Shown: piece after piece, positions 9,500 through 18,586 of the stretch
How the letters are laid out: each line of letters opens with the position of its first letter
How positions within the stretch are numbered: the first letter of the stretch is position 1
NCBI GenBank assembly: GCA_027600665.1
Contig: JADGJL010000139.1
Location: forward strand, 1-37,769
Reading direction: 5' to 3'
DNA: 37,769 nucleotides
Source of the DNA: Irineochytrium annulatum
Taxonomy: Eukaryota > Chytridiomycota > Chytridiomycetes > Chytridiales > Chytridiaceae
Made by a program: the position numbers and the translations under genes
Notes under the pieces: generated by a model
Databases searched by the model: none
The model's input: the letters and a program-made list of their open reading frames with translations, nothing else
Told to the model about the DNA's origin: nothing

Positions 9500-10235
9500 T
9501 ACATGGTAGGCGTGCTTGTTGTTTTTTCATTTCGGTCCCCTTTTTTGATCTGTCCCTTTCACAGCCTGATTTAAGCGAGTCCGCGCATTCCGCTTTGGCA
9601 GCGAAATCCTACAAAACGAGGCCTTTCTGAAATATGCCGCTGATTTACATAAAGCGATGACGCTTCCCGATCCAGCTGAACTAACAATCTTAGGAGCTGT
9701 GCCAATAATTGCTCAAAAGCTGAACAAAGTCAACCTCAGTCTTAACAGCGTCAACAGAGGCCTGGGCATTTTACGAAGAGGCTGGACAACACAGACTCCA
9801 ACTTCCAAAAGATTTGCGAGGACTACTTCAATCATCTTGCTGACTTGACCAAGCACATCAGCAAACTGGAAACAGTACACAAGGCTGAGATTGACAGCCT
9901 TAACCAGGTTCATTATCATCAGCTAAAGAATGCAAAGATAATCCCCTGCTTTATCAGCTTGTGCTCAATTTTTCAGCTTAAGGATGCAATGTTCAGACGA
10001 AACCTGACTGCGGCTTTTCTCAAAACAACCACGAGCTTGGGGAGATGGCCTCACGTCAGTTTGGAAATATTTACCTGCTATATCACCCATCTCGACACGG
10101 CATCATCCTGGGTTTCATCAGGCTACCCAAGAATCCACCTTGCCGGTGCTGCTTCCGTCAGCTGCATTTCAAGCTTCTCCACTATGGTTGGGATCATGAT
10201 CAAGCGAGATACCTCATGCAGGTCCTATCCCGAGA
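9500..10235 (+). pseudogene. Crypton-like linker and coiled coil, frame-broken
   Basis: A probable intron lies at 9508-9562 (GTAGGC...TTCACAG). The following frame reads FKRVRAFRFGSEILQ and FLKYAADLHKAMTLPDPAEL through NKVNLSLNSVN (to about 9760). A shifted frame then gives RLDNTDSNFQKICEDYFNHL followed by a heptad-like stretch, HISKLETVHKAEIDSLNQ, a short coiled coil. Sequence from 9960 to 10235 is hard to assign; two overlapping frames (9845-10270, 10045-10293) are open but show no clear domain. Confidence 0.45.
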
Positions 10236-10826
10236 ATGCCGGCTTCACTGTTGCCATCATCATCGCGTGATTCTCCGGCACCCTCAGGAGTAGATCATCT
10301 TCCTATGCCAGATCCTCCACCAGCAACAGACGAAGCGTTGAACTCAGCAACCACTGCAGCATCTGCCCCAAATCCTACATCGTCATCAATGGCGCCACGG
10401 AAGAAGCGTAAAGCAGACAAAGCCACCGATATCACATACTACACGATGAGCAAGGGTTTGAAAACAGTTACGGACGCTTGGGACGAGTGGGCTACTGGCC
10501 TGAATGGGCCAAACCTAGCAATCAAAGATCTTGTCAATAAGTGCGCGTACAAGTGGATGAACGGCAACAAGTCGCAGGAAAGGTTTTTTCGTGAGCGGAA
10601 AAGTCTTTGTTTGGCCATAGAGGAGGTTTTCCAGTTCTACAAAGACACTCGCCTTGATCGTGTGCCACTAATCGCCAAGGCTTTCGACCGCCTACAAGCA
10701 AAATTGACGTTGGCGAAGATAGTTGATGCTTTGTGACGAGAGGAAGGAATTGTAGAGAAAGGGCAGCCGTTCAACAAGAGTATAGTCAGTGACGTGGTAA
10801 AAGCAAAGTTAGATAAATTTGAATAA
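10236..10826 (+). pseudogene. GCR1_C-like DNA-binding domain of the Crypton-like protein
   Basis: The 166-codon frame has a Ser/Pro-rich start, a nuclear-localisation-like RKKRK (about residue 54), and a conserved C-terminal block. This begins YYTMSKGLKTVTDAWDEWAT and continues with a KWMNG...RFFRERKSL segment. It matches the GCR1_C domain (transcription activator of glycolysis family), which shares ancestry with the C-terminus of Crypton recombinases. The frame ends at TGA 10734-10736, but the same frame stays open beyond it to a TAA at 10824-10826 with sensible sequence (REEGIVEKGQPFNKS...). The TGA is therefore probably a mutation, for example from CGA. Could also be a domesticated remnant, since this exon is nearly intact. 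Confidence 0.65.
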
Positions 10827-11989
10827 ATAAAAGCAGCTGTGACTTGCATGTGAAATAGTTTTGCATTTAGATCCCGAGCGCCTGTTAAACTTCACGGATC
10901 TTGGTGCTGTTCACATCCATGTATTCAGCATCACATGTCATAGACATAGCACAAAATTATAATCCAGCTGTCCCCTCCGAGATTTTTTGCGGCTATAGGA
11001 AGTACTCTCGTACTCACGAACATCTCGGATGAATCCCGGCGGTAGAGCAGAAATCCATAGCATTCCCATCCCTCACCTATGCGTTCATGTGATTCAACTC
11101 GTACATATCCCCAATGCCCCAGCGCCCTTATCCCGACACCGTTAGCAGCCGCCCGCCGTTCATGAACATGACAATATACGGTTTGAGATGGCACTTGAGC
11201 CAACCCAGACCCCGAATAATGTGAAACCATGGCCGGGTTCACTATCTCACGTCCCGTAAAATGTAAGTGTAAAAGTGAGCGGAGGCGCCAAGAGGTGGAC
11301 ACGGGTCGATGGCCACAGCAAACAATTCAAGTCACCGCTCCGAGATGTGCGCCTGCAAGGTGGTGTTGCATGAGCATATGTAAATGTGTGCGTAAAGCGT
11401 AAAATGTAAACTGTTAGCGAAAGTTTCCAAACGCTACGGCCAAGACGACCGTATTGCGCAAAGGAGTGGCGCTGGTGTGCATGTACGTTGTGGTGCGGAG
11501 GTCTATCGTAACTCTGGAAAGGGAGAATGTAGTAAAGGAAATAAAGGGAATAAGAAAGAAAGCAGAACTGAACGGAATCGAACGGATCAAGTAGTAGAAG
11601 TAATCAAACATATAAAGAAAGGTAATACCGTTATCACAATATAGATGTGTCATCCGAACTTCCGCGGATCTAGCCCGGAGCATAGCTCGCCCCTCGTCGA
11701 GTGCTGACACAACACTTTGACGTGGTCCATCATTCCAACCCGTCTTCCCTTCGGCATTTCGCGCTCCAACTATTTATTCGTATCTGTTCGGTTAGCTCCG
11801 GCCGTCCACACCACATCCGGCCCCGACACAGTCTTACTTCAATACATCTCAACCCATGGGGAAATGATACAACCCACCAAAGACAGGTCCGGCCACCTCC
11901 TTCGCCCAAGGTCGTGGAGAGACGTTTCTTACCAGCGGGAGGCTCAATAGGTTGCGATTGCGGTAGAGGGTGAGTGATGATGATTGAAT
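10827..11989. other. Intergenic, no confident gene
   Basis: Frames of 123 codons (11302-10931, minus) and 98 codons (11710-11414, minus) are open but resemble nothing I know and have no supporting splice structure. Short plus-strand frames at 11701-11973 overlap each other and look like chance. No repeat boundaries are evident. Confidence 0.4.
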
Positions 11990-12480
11990 GATTGAGTATT
12001 CTTTGTTGTTAGGTCAACGGGGGTTTATTGGACTGATCAGGACTAAGCTCCTAGGCACCACTCTGGCCAGAGCAAGGGATCCCTTCCCTCTGCTCTCACC
12101 CCAGAAGGCCTCCAGGGAGGTCACTGTCTCTGTCAATAATGCATCAAAGTGGGATCGCCGCCACCTCCCAAACAATCTACAGAGAGCTAGGTAAAGGGGG
12201 TCAACGGAAATCTTCAAATACAGTGGTAACGTAAATCAAGGGACTAGGCATGAAGGGTGTGACTTGCTAAAATATATAAGTTTAAGTACATAAGCTACAC
12301 TTGGCTAACTACACCTAATCTATCTAAAATAATTAATAGAATATGTAACGAAAATAAGCGAAAACTATTAAAGAATATATAAGCGAAACTAAAAAAATAT
12401 AAACAAAAAAATAATATGAAATAAATAACGAATAAAAAAATATCAAACATAATTAATAACTGTACTCACCTCTATCTTTC
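11990..12480. other. Possible retroelement/LTR fragment and AT-rich tract
   Basis: Positions 11990-12235 are a GC-balanced block with no convincing reading frame. Positions 12260-12470 are strongly A/T-rich with A-runs (AAAAAAATAT, AAACAAAAAAATAATATG). On the minus strand a TATATA stretch near 12273 precedes a CCAATAAACC motif near 12024, loosely like promoter and polyadenylation signals of an LTR. No direct repeat partner is present, so this is only a suggestion. Confidence 0.25.
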
Positions 12481-12511
12481 ATCCCTGAATCCCTTCACTA
12501 AGGGGCATAGC

Positions 12512-12529
12512 CAGTATATCTCTATACTG
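12512..12529. repeat. Short perfect inverted repeat
   Basis: CAGTATA, four bases TCTC, then TATACTG form a perfect 7-bp-arm hairpin. It lies just after the AT-rich tract. It may be chance or a scar of an element; no gene adjoins it. Confidence 0.6.
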
Positions 12530-12849
12530 ACCGTTGCTAAGGTGTCCAGCTCACTCAGCTTCTACCATCATTGTGCCGCGAGGAGCGCGCACTAAAATCA
12601 GGTGCTGGCGCATCGGCAGCCAGGCACGCGCTGACATTAAAGGGCTCACGGGGGTTGTAGGTGTAAACATAAGTGTAGGTGAAAATGTAATTGCAAATTG
12701 TACATTGTATTGGTGGATTGTATATTTGTCTGGTATGTGCGCAGTGTTCTTGTGAGCGGCCATTTTATTCTCCAACGGATAATGCCTCTGGGAAGTGGCG
12801 ACTATCGATGCGCTCGCTAACTTCACAATGGCACCAGTATGATCCAGAA

Positions 12850-13375
12850 ACTAAAAAGTGTCAAAGTCAACGATTAGTAAAAATTGACCATCTTACCCAG
12901 GATTGAACCAAGACTTTTCCAGCCCACTTGTATAGCTCCTCCCGTCACCATTTCCACGCTGACATCGACCATATCCATGTTGCCGTACTCACCCCCATGT
13001 CCCACCGACCCGACTCCCCATACCCTTTAAGGCGCCCGCCAGGACCTCCGCGATGACCGTCCCAATAACCCCATTGAGCGCCGACACCGTAAGTTGTGGA
13101 CTGAAAAAGTTTCATTAGTATTATGACAGAACATCTGAAAAGTGTGGAAGTTGATGATTAGTAAAAGTTGACCAACTAACCCGTCTGTCTGCGCAGTCCC
13201 TCCGCTGTATTTTGCACGTTGACGTCCACCGTATCGCGCCGACGTCGATCGCACGCGTGCTTGCGGCACGAGATCCCGCCAACCCTACATCCCATACCCT
13301 TCGAGCCGGCAACCAGGACCTCCGTGCTGACCATCCCAATGACCCCACCAAGGGCCGGCATCGCAAAAAGAGAAA
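12850..13375. repeat. Diverged tandem duplication, about 280-bp units
   Basis: Two copies lie in tandem: about 12853-13108 and 13137-13370. The first parts share AAAAGTGT...GATTAGTAAAA.TTGACCA; the later parts share CCCATACCCTT...CCAGGACCTCCG.GATGACC-like text. On the minus strand the second parts encode similar peptides, ALNGVIGTVIAEVLAGALKG and ALGGVIGMVSTEVLVAGSKG. Each is preceded by pyrimidine-rich CAG acceptor-like sequence, so they could be duplicated exons of a decayed minus-strand gene. Confidence 0.5.
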
Positions 13376-13408
13376 AAAAAATAAGGCACAAACCTCGTAA
13401 AAAATCAT

Positions 13409-13920
13409 TCATTGGCCCTCCGAAACCCTCGGCAGATCCGACGCCACGTTCAAGACCGAGGTGCTGTTGTTTGTTGAAGTCCCACTTGGTGCCGGTAGGA
13501 GTTGGCTCGCGTTCGGGCGGGGCTCCCCGATCGCGTCTGCGAGAAGGTGGATCAGGTCATCCAAGTCAGGAGCACTCCGTTGGACCATACACACGATGGT
13601 GAACGGTGATCACTCACCCTCAGGAGCCCGAACCATCTGGTGGGGACTGGGACGATGGGAGGTGGGTGCGATGTTGGCAAGCTTTTATTCTCAAAAGCAG
13701 AAATCACATAACCGAGTAATAACCGACGGGGGAGAAGTTCATACAAGCCAGTCCGAACGACCGAACAGCGGATCCTGCGCACGGGATTGCGGATCCCTTG
13801 GGGACTTTTCACCCTATAACTCTCTCAACACTCTTTCCATTCAGCAAAGGTATGTCTCCTTTTGGCACCAAACTAGTTTTGGGCACGAGGGGGGCTTGTT
13901 GATGTTGCGGTGACGTTCTC
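13409..13920. other. Unresolved region with overlapping short frames
   Basis: Open frames exist on both strands (plus 13461-13913, minus 13594-13409 and 13812-13552) and none has a recognisable domain. The minus-strand 61-codon frame (SAPDLDDLIHLLADAIGEPR...) has a protein-like composition and might be an upstream exon of the duplicated minus-strand exons at 12850-13375. I could not build a closed model. Confidence 0.3.
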
Positions 13921-14090
13921 CATGTGAAGGAGATGAATTTTTGGTGCCTGTGTTCGAAACGGACGCAGCCTTCATGGGTTGCGTTCGTTTTGCTCACCTG
14001 CGCGGTCACCAACCACCCACAGCCGTCCGTCGTCGTTCACCGCGAAAACCTGGCAGGAAGCCCGAGCTGAGAAGGAAGGGAGCTGGATAA

Positions 14091-15710
14091 ATGCACGTCC
14101 CGGCCGAGATCGCGGTGACGGCTGTGGCCCATCGCTCTGCGTCGGGGAAGTCGACAACATCCTCGAAGAACACCACCACGATGCACTCGATCCCGCGGCG
14201 CTACCCCTCCTCTACCTCTCTAAAGCCCGTCCATCGGCGCTCCCGGTCACACAGTAACGCGTCCGTCATCACCGTCAAGCGCTTCGCCTCGTCGCTGGTG
14301 AAGCCCTACTCGACCTCCGCCCTGGATGCGGGTCGTGCCGCACCGCACCAGGACCAGGACCAGCCAGTCACTTTGTCGGATCTCCTTGCCTTTCTCCAAT
14401 TTGCCGCCGAGGGAGAAGAAGGCGCGGCCGGCGTCGACTCGGCCAGCTCCCATGGCACGATGGGGTCGCGACATCGTCGTGCCTCCAGGCGGTCGCTGCA
14501 TCCCTCCATTACCGAAAACTTCTCGCGCCCGAGATCGCGATCGCGCGTCGCGCCGTCCATTCACTCGTCTACGAAGCACCCGTCCAACCCTCGGCCAGCG
14601 TCCCACCATAACCCCCGGTCGCGGTCAAGGTCAATCCTGGACTCTGCGTCGTCGAAGAGGTCCTCGACGCTCCTTCAAAACGTTGCGGGCACGACGAGCC
14701 CGAGGACATCGGTCGACTCGAGGCGACCAGCGCTCTCGATGTTCTTCCCTGCTGTCGACGCCGACCAGGCCGCCAACACCCGCTCACGCCCATCCGGCGA
14801 TGCTGTAAGGCCACCTTCCCCTCGCCTAGCCGAGCTCGTCTTGGGCAGGTATTTCGAGGACTACCTCCCGGACTCATCATCGACGCTGACCGGCAACCCG
14901 TCTCTGGACGACGATGTCCTTCCCTCCCTTGCCGACCTCGCTTCCCCCTTCAACATCAACGTATCTATCGTCCTCACCGATCCCTCCGACGACCGCGCCT
15001 CTACACGGCCCGCTTCGCGCACACCCACCACACGCTCCCGGTCTCGGTCCGCATCCCGACCCCGCTCGGCGTCCCGACCGCGCTCCGATTCCCGCCCGCG
15101 GTCCACCGTCCACCGTCCACGAACCCGCCCAAGCCCAACCGACGGCGATGCCACCGTCTCCGACATTGAGCGACCTCACCCCGCGGCAAACCCGTTCGCG
15201 CGCCGCATCTCTATAGTCCCCCTCCTTCACGACGTTACCCCGGACTGGAGCGCCATGCCGCCTCGCGACCTTCTTCTGCCGCCGACGTCACCCCTGTGCG
15301 CGACGGACCGGCCGCTACCTCCCCTCCCGCCTCAGCCGCGCACCTGGGCGGGGTACATCCGATCTTGGCTGCCCTGTTTTGGCCCTTCTGATGATGATGA
15401 CGCGTCGGAAGTCGCTGACGGGGCGTACGAACACCTCGCATACCCGTACAACCCGGTGCGGACGTGGAGCCCTCCTGACGCGGTCTACGTCGGCGGGGAG
15501 AACGGATGGAGGGGTTTGGTTGGGGTTGGGTCTTTCGAGGACGGGGTCAATGGGGACGCGTGCTTAAGGGTTACTTTGACGCCGGGGTGGATTCGAGGCG
15601 GCGTAGGAATCATGGAGGTTGGGTGGGAGGAGGTTGAAAAGCATGCGAATGTGTTCGCGGTAGAAGGATCCGGTAATGATCTAAGGAACGTAAACGCGGT
15701 CGGGGCGTGA
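14091..15710 (+). CDS. Hypothetical disordered Ser/Arg/Pro-rich protein
   Basis: A single uninterrupted 539-codon frame, by far the longest in this part of the window and rich in GC at third positions, so it is very likely coding. The family is not recognised. The first three quarters look disordered: Ser/Arg-rich, with repeated SRPRS units at about residues 315-340 (SRSRSASRPRSASRPRSDSR). A short helical LSDLLAFLQFAAEGEEGA lies near residue 94. The last 120 residues look folded, with a Trp-containing RTWAGYIRSWLPCFGP segment, an acidic DDDD run, and a WSPPDAVYVGGENGWRG...GVGIMEVGWEEVEKH part. The Cys in WLPCF could be lipidated, but nothing proves it. Start could also be the Met at 14190. 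No introns are needed. Confidence 0.65.
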   Translation: MHVPAEIAVTAVAHRSASGKSTTSSKNTTTMHSIPRRYPSSTSLKPVHRRSRSHSNASVITVKRFASSLVKPYSTSALDAGRAAPHQDQDQPVTLSDLLAFLQFAAEGEEGAAGVDSASSHGTMGSRHRRASRRSLHPSITENFSRPRSRSRVAPSIHSSTKHPSNPRPASHHNPRSRSRSILDSASSKRSSTLLQNVAGTTSPRTSVDSRRPALSMFFPAVDADQAANTRSRPSGDAVRPPSPRLAELVLGRYFEDYLPDSSSTLTGNPSLDDDVLPSLADLASPFNINVSIVLTDPSDDRASTRPASRTPTTRSRSRSASRPRSASRPRSDSRPRSTVHRPRTRPSPTDGDATVSDIERPHPAANPFARRISIVPLLHDVTPDWSAMPPRDLLLPPTSPLCATDRPLPPLPPQPRTWAGYIRSWLPCFGPSDDDDASEVADGAYEHLAYPYNPVRTWSPPDAVYVGGENGWRGLVGVGSFEDGVNGDACLRVTLTPGWIRGGVGIMEVGWEEVEKHANVFAVEGSGNDLRNVNAVGA

Positions 15711-17517
15711 ACATGCGGATGATGCGATCGATCACTTTTAATGGCTGGCACCTGCGCTACCTTTCTACGTTTGACTTTTAATATCTTTTCGTTTCTGTAT
15801 TTTCGCTTGTCCGAGTAGAGGCAATATCGGTTCTCAGTTCGTTTCTTTACAGCACGATATATTTGTTGATACGATGTACAGTTTAATATCTCCGTCCGTC
15901 GATTACGTGTTATTTTGTATGATATCTGGTGCATGTATTACGAGCGTTCTTTCTACAGACTGTTATGAAGGCCGCCATAGACTTACAGCAAAACTATGGA
16001 TTGACATCGAAATTGATGAACAGGTTAGCTACCAATATGGTAGGAAGCTTGTAATGTTGTTGAGAAAGAAGTTCACAATGGGCAGCAACCCAGAAAGCTC
16101 GTACTTGTAACCACGCCACTCTTCGCTAATTGTTTTATCGAAGATACATATTGTAGGTGGCTTGCGCGCAGCTTTTATCATCTGCCCCCCAATATTTTTG
16201 TTTGATCACGTCGTTCCCAACAACAAAAAAGTCTCACCAATTTAGTAGGTCGACGTGCTTGCCCACTACGGTTTCGACCGTATCTTCGCACATCAATCGC
16301 TCCAACAACGTTTAATACATCTACAAGCCAAAGTATGGAAGCCGCAACAGGATCAATACAACCTTCCGCTCTGCCAACCTCCTTTACCGCCATCCCTGAT
16401 CCATCTCCCATCCTTACTCATTTCGCCTGCACGACGCCAAATTTTGCAACCATTATTTATCATCGGCGTCTTCTGCACAGCGCCGTCCACTCTTCTTTTC
16501 AGAATCTAAATCAACCTCAACCGGCAGATTACATCCTGCCGCCACCCTAGACGCCGTGCAGCACGGCCAAGGGCCTCAACGTGCGCGTTACTAACATCTT
16601 CCCGCCCCCCCGACTTCATTAGATGCGCGACAAGCGGGCTGTCGATGTGGGCCATGCGGGCCTGTGCGCGACTATTGCTCAGCGTTCGAACGAACACAAC
16701 CTTGCGCGAAAAGGCAGAGCGGTGCGATAACGCGCGGGAGATGAAGCGTCAGCTATCGCAGCACGCGGGCAGGGCGCGTAAGGTGCAGCTTGAAACGGCC
16801 GTGGTGTTGGGGACGCATGGCGCGGCTAGTGCACGTTCAGGATGAGGCTCGCAAGTATGGCACCGTAGGCGTCAGGTAGGTCAGGAATGGACAGGTCGCG
16901 GACGGTGGTATGGCGGTAGAGGGTCTCACCAGGGGACTGAGGCGATAGTAGATGCTGTCGATGACGTCCGGGGCCTCGAGTGCGAGGGTAGCACCAGTTG
17001 GGAACGAGGCGTAGCGGAAGGGTCCGTGAGCTCCGAGAACAGGCGGAAGAGAGCTGTTTTCAACTGAGGCGGTTGTTCACTGGTTACATTGGCCGGAAAC
17101 GGGCCCCGTACGCGACAATATGAAGAGTTGGCATCGTCCGACGTCAGCCGGCCGCAGCCGGCCAGCCAGTAGAGCCACTTGAAATTGCAAGGCGAGGGCA
17201 GCGTCGGCAGTGAGGTATTTGCAAGCACAATCAGTTGTTTGAGGAGATAAAAGTCCTGCGAACTTAGTGCAGCCTCAGCGGGGAATCATTGTGAGAATTT
17301 GCGTGGCGGTTGGATTAGGTGGATCCACCATCGAGGGGCAAACTTGTCTTGACGGAGGCAACACCGAAATCATAATAAGTAGCTTTTTTAATGTAATATA
17401 GAAAACAAGTATGAAAAAAAACAAGCAAACTGATGTTTCGAAAGGGTTTCGCAGGGGTTGAAGACAACATACCAGAGATCCATAGCTGCATAAGAAAGCC
17501 TCAGGCATCGATGACTC
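15711..17517. other. Gene-poor gap with a possible decayed minus-strand gene
   Basis: No confident gene. Between about 17260 and 16830 on the minus strand, protein-like text appears in changing frames: QDFYLLKQLIVLA, LALQFQVALLAGRL, FPTGATLALEAPDVIDSIYY, then HTTVRDLSIPDLPDAYGAIL. The frames do not join cleanly, so this may be an eroded gene or one with introns I could not place. The frames at 15874-16110 and 16255-16550 look like chance. Confidence 0.3.
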
Positions 17518-18141
17518 TCACCAACCCCAAGTCCCAGGGCCGCCCTTCACACCCTTCTTTCCGCCATCAATGTCGCTTGTCATCCATCCCCCATAGAAAT
17601 TGCCCGGCTGCGGCACAACCTCCTCGTCGTCCACGAAACACCGTACTGGCGCCTTCGCGTAGAATGCCACGGCATTCTTTATGGCCGTGAACCTCGCGTT
17701 GGGGCTCCTGTAAACCCACGCCCGGTCAGGCACCACCTCCTGCGGCTTGCCCACCGGGTCCGGCACAAGCGCGTAGTAGGAGCACACGCCCTTCCATTCG
17801 CAGCAGGTCGATCGCGGCGTTTCTCTAAGATAGTCGGCCCTTACGTCCTCCAAGGGCAGGTAGTAGGTGGGCGGGTGGGAAGTCTCGAGAATGCGATGAG
17901 CGCGGGTCGTGTCCGCGATGGTGACGCCTTGCAGCAGTAAGGTTTTTGCGAGCAAGTTCGCCAGGAGACGGATTACCGTTCAACTCGACGCGTAGCCGTC
18001 GCGACGTAGGTTCAACGGCTGGTGGTCTGTAAGGGGATGACAACCTGGTGAGCAGGACGCGCTCGCCCAGCGCCACAACAGGCGGGCTCACCTCGGGTAA
18101 TCCCAGACGTTCTCTCTTTTCTTCCCTTCTGTGCCGTTCAT
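17518..18141 (-). CDS. DUF427 domain protein
   Basis: A complete 169-residue DUF427 (PF04248) protein in three exons: 18141-18092, 18026-17977 and 17927-17518. The introns are 65 and 49 nt, and both junctions restore the domain exactly (DYP-RPPAVEP and VELN-GVTIADTTRAHR). Conserved blocks are LETSHPPTYYLPLEDV, FTAIKNAVAFYAK, and the C-terminal PQPGNFYGGWMTSD...KGGPGTWGW signature; a CEWKG motif lies in the middle. DUF427 proteins are small beta-rich proteins of unknown biochemical function found in bacteria and fungi; I see no targeting signal. The Met at 18141 is the natural start because N-terminal VWDYPRPP is typical of the family. It is divergent from the gene at 18587 with about 445 bp between them. 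Confidence 0.9.
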
Positions 18142-18586
18142 TTTGATACTATGGAAGGTATCTAAGGTCAGCGACCTCGCAGTGGACGAGGTAACGATGG
18201 AGACGGCGGCGATCGCAAGGGTGGAATGGATCGGAAGACAATGTTGACATCGTTAATAATTCGGTGAACAATACCATATACCATAATATATTCTTTGGCA
18301 AACAAACCAAGTGATGGTAACCATACTTGTTGGCAAAAAGCAGAGTCCTTGCTTGTAAACCGCTTGCACGACCAGTGTCAGCTCTGAGCGAGGGGTAGTC
18401 TTGACGGGGCCCTCCGGGCTCTACCTTTCCGCATTACCAAGACCTTTTTTTGTTGTCTGGTATACCGCATGCGCGTGGTTTTGCTCAACGACCCAGGAGA
18501 TACTTCATTCTGCCTTCCACATCAGAATTGGCTGAAATAGCGAGACGAAGATTGTCAAAGCTCAAGCAGTGTACTAGCAAGGACGA
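18142..18586. promoter_or_regulatory. Divergent intergenic promoter region
   Basis: This 445-bp stretch separates the starts of the minus-strand DUF427 gene and the plus-strand coiled-coil/RS gene, so it must hold both promoters. I see no obvious TATA box in a convincing position and no protein-coding frame of note. Confidence 0.4.

Larger units (their letters stand above)
7536..10826 (+). mobile_element. Crypton-like tyrosine-recombinase element, eroded
   Basis: The whole region can be read as one ancestral protein in shifting plus-strand frames. The order is AT-hook, acidic linker, recombinase core with conserved blocks, coiled coil and C-terminal GCR1_C-type domain. This is the layout of fungal Crypton-derived proteins. 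Cryptons are DNA transposons that use a tyrosine recombinase and lack terminal inverted repeats, so the outer limits cannot be set from sequence. At least one frame jump (8904-8943) is a convincing 40-nt intron; others are true frameshifts or stops. The copy therefore appears to be a recently eroded element rather than a functional gene. Confidence 0.7.

Noticed and set aside
10931..11302. 123-codon minus-strand frame
   Set aside because: No recognisable motif, no splice partners, and no start context or neighbour supporting a gene.
11988..12194. 68-codon plus-strand frame
   Set aside because: The opposite strand is equally open and the block looks like non-coding repeat sequence rather than protein.
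12512..12529. Hairpin as a transcription terminator
   Set aside because: No gene ends beside it, and fungal genes do not use such hairpins for termination.
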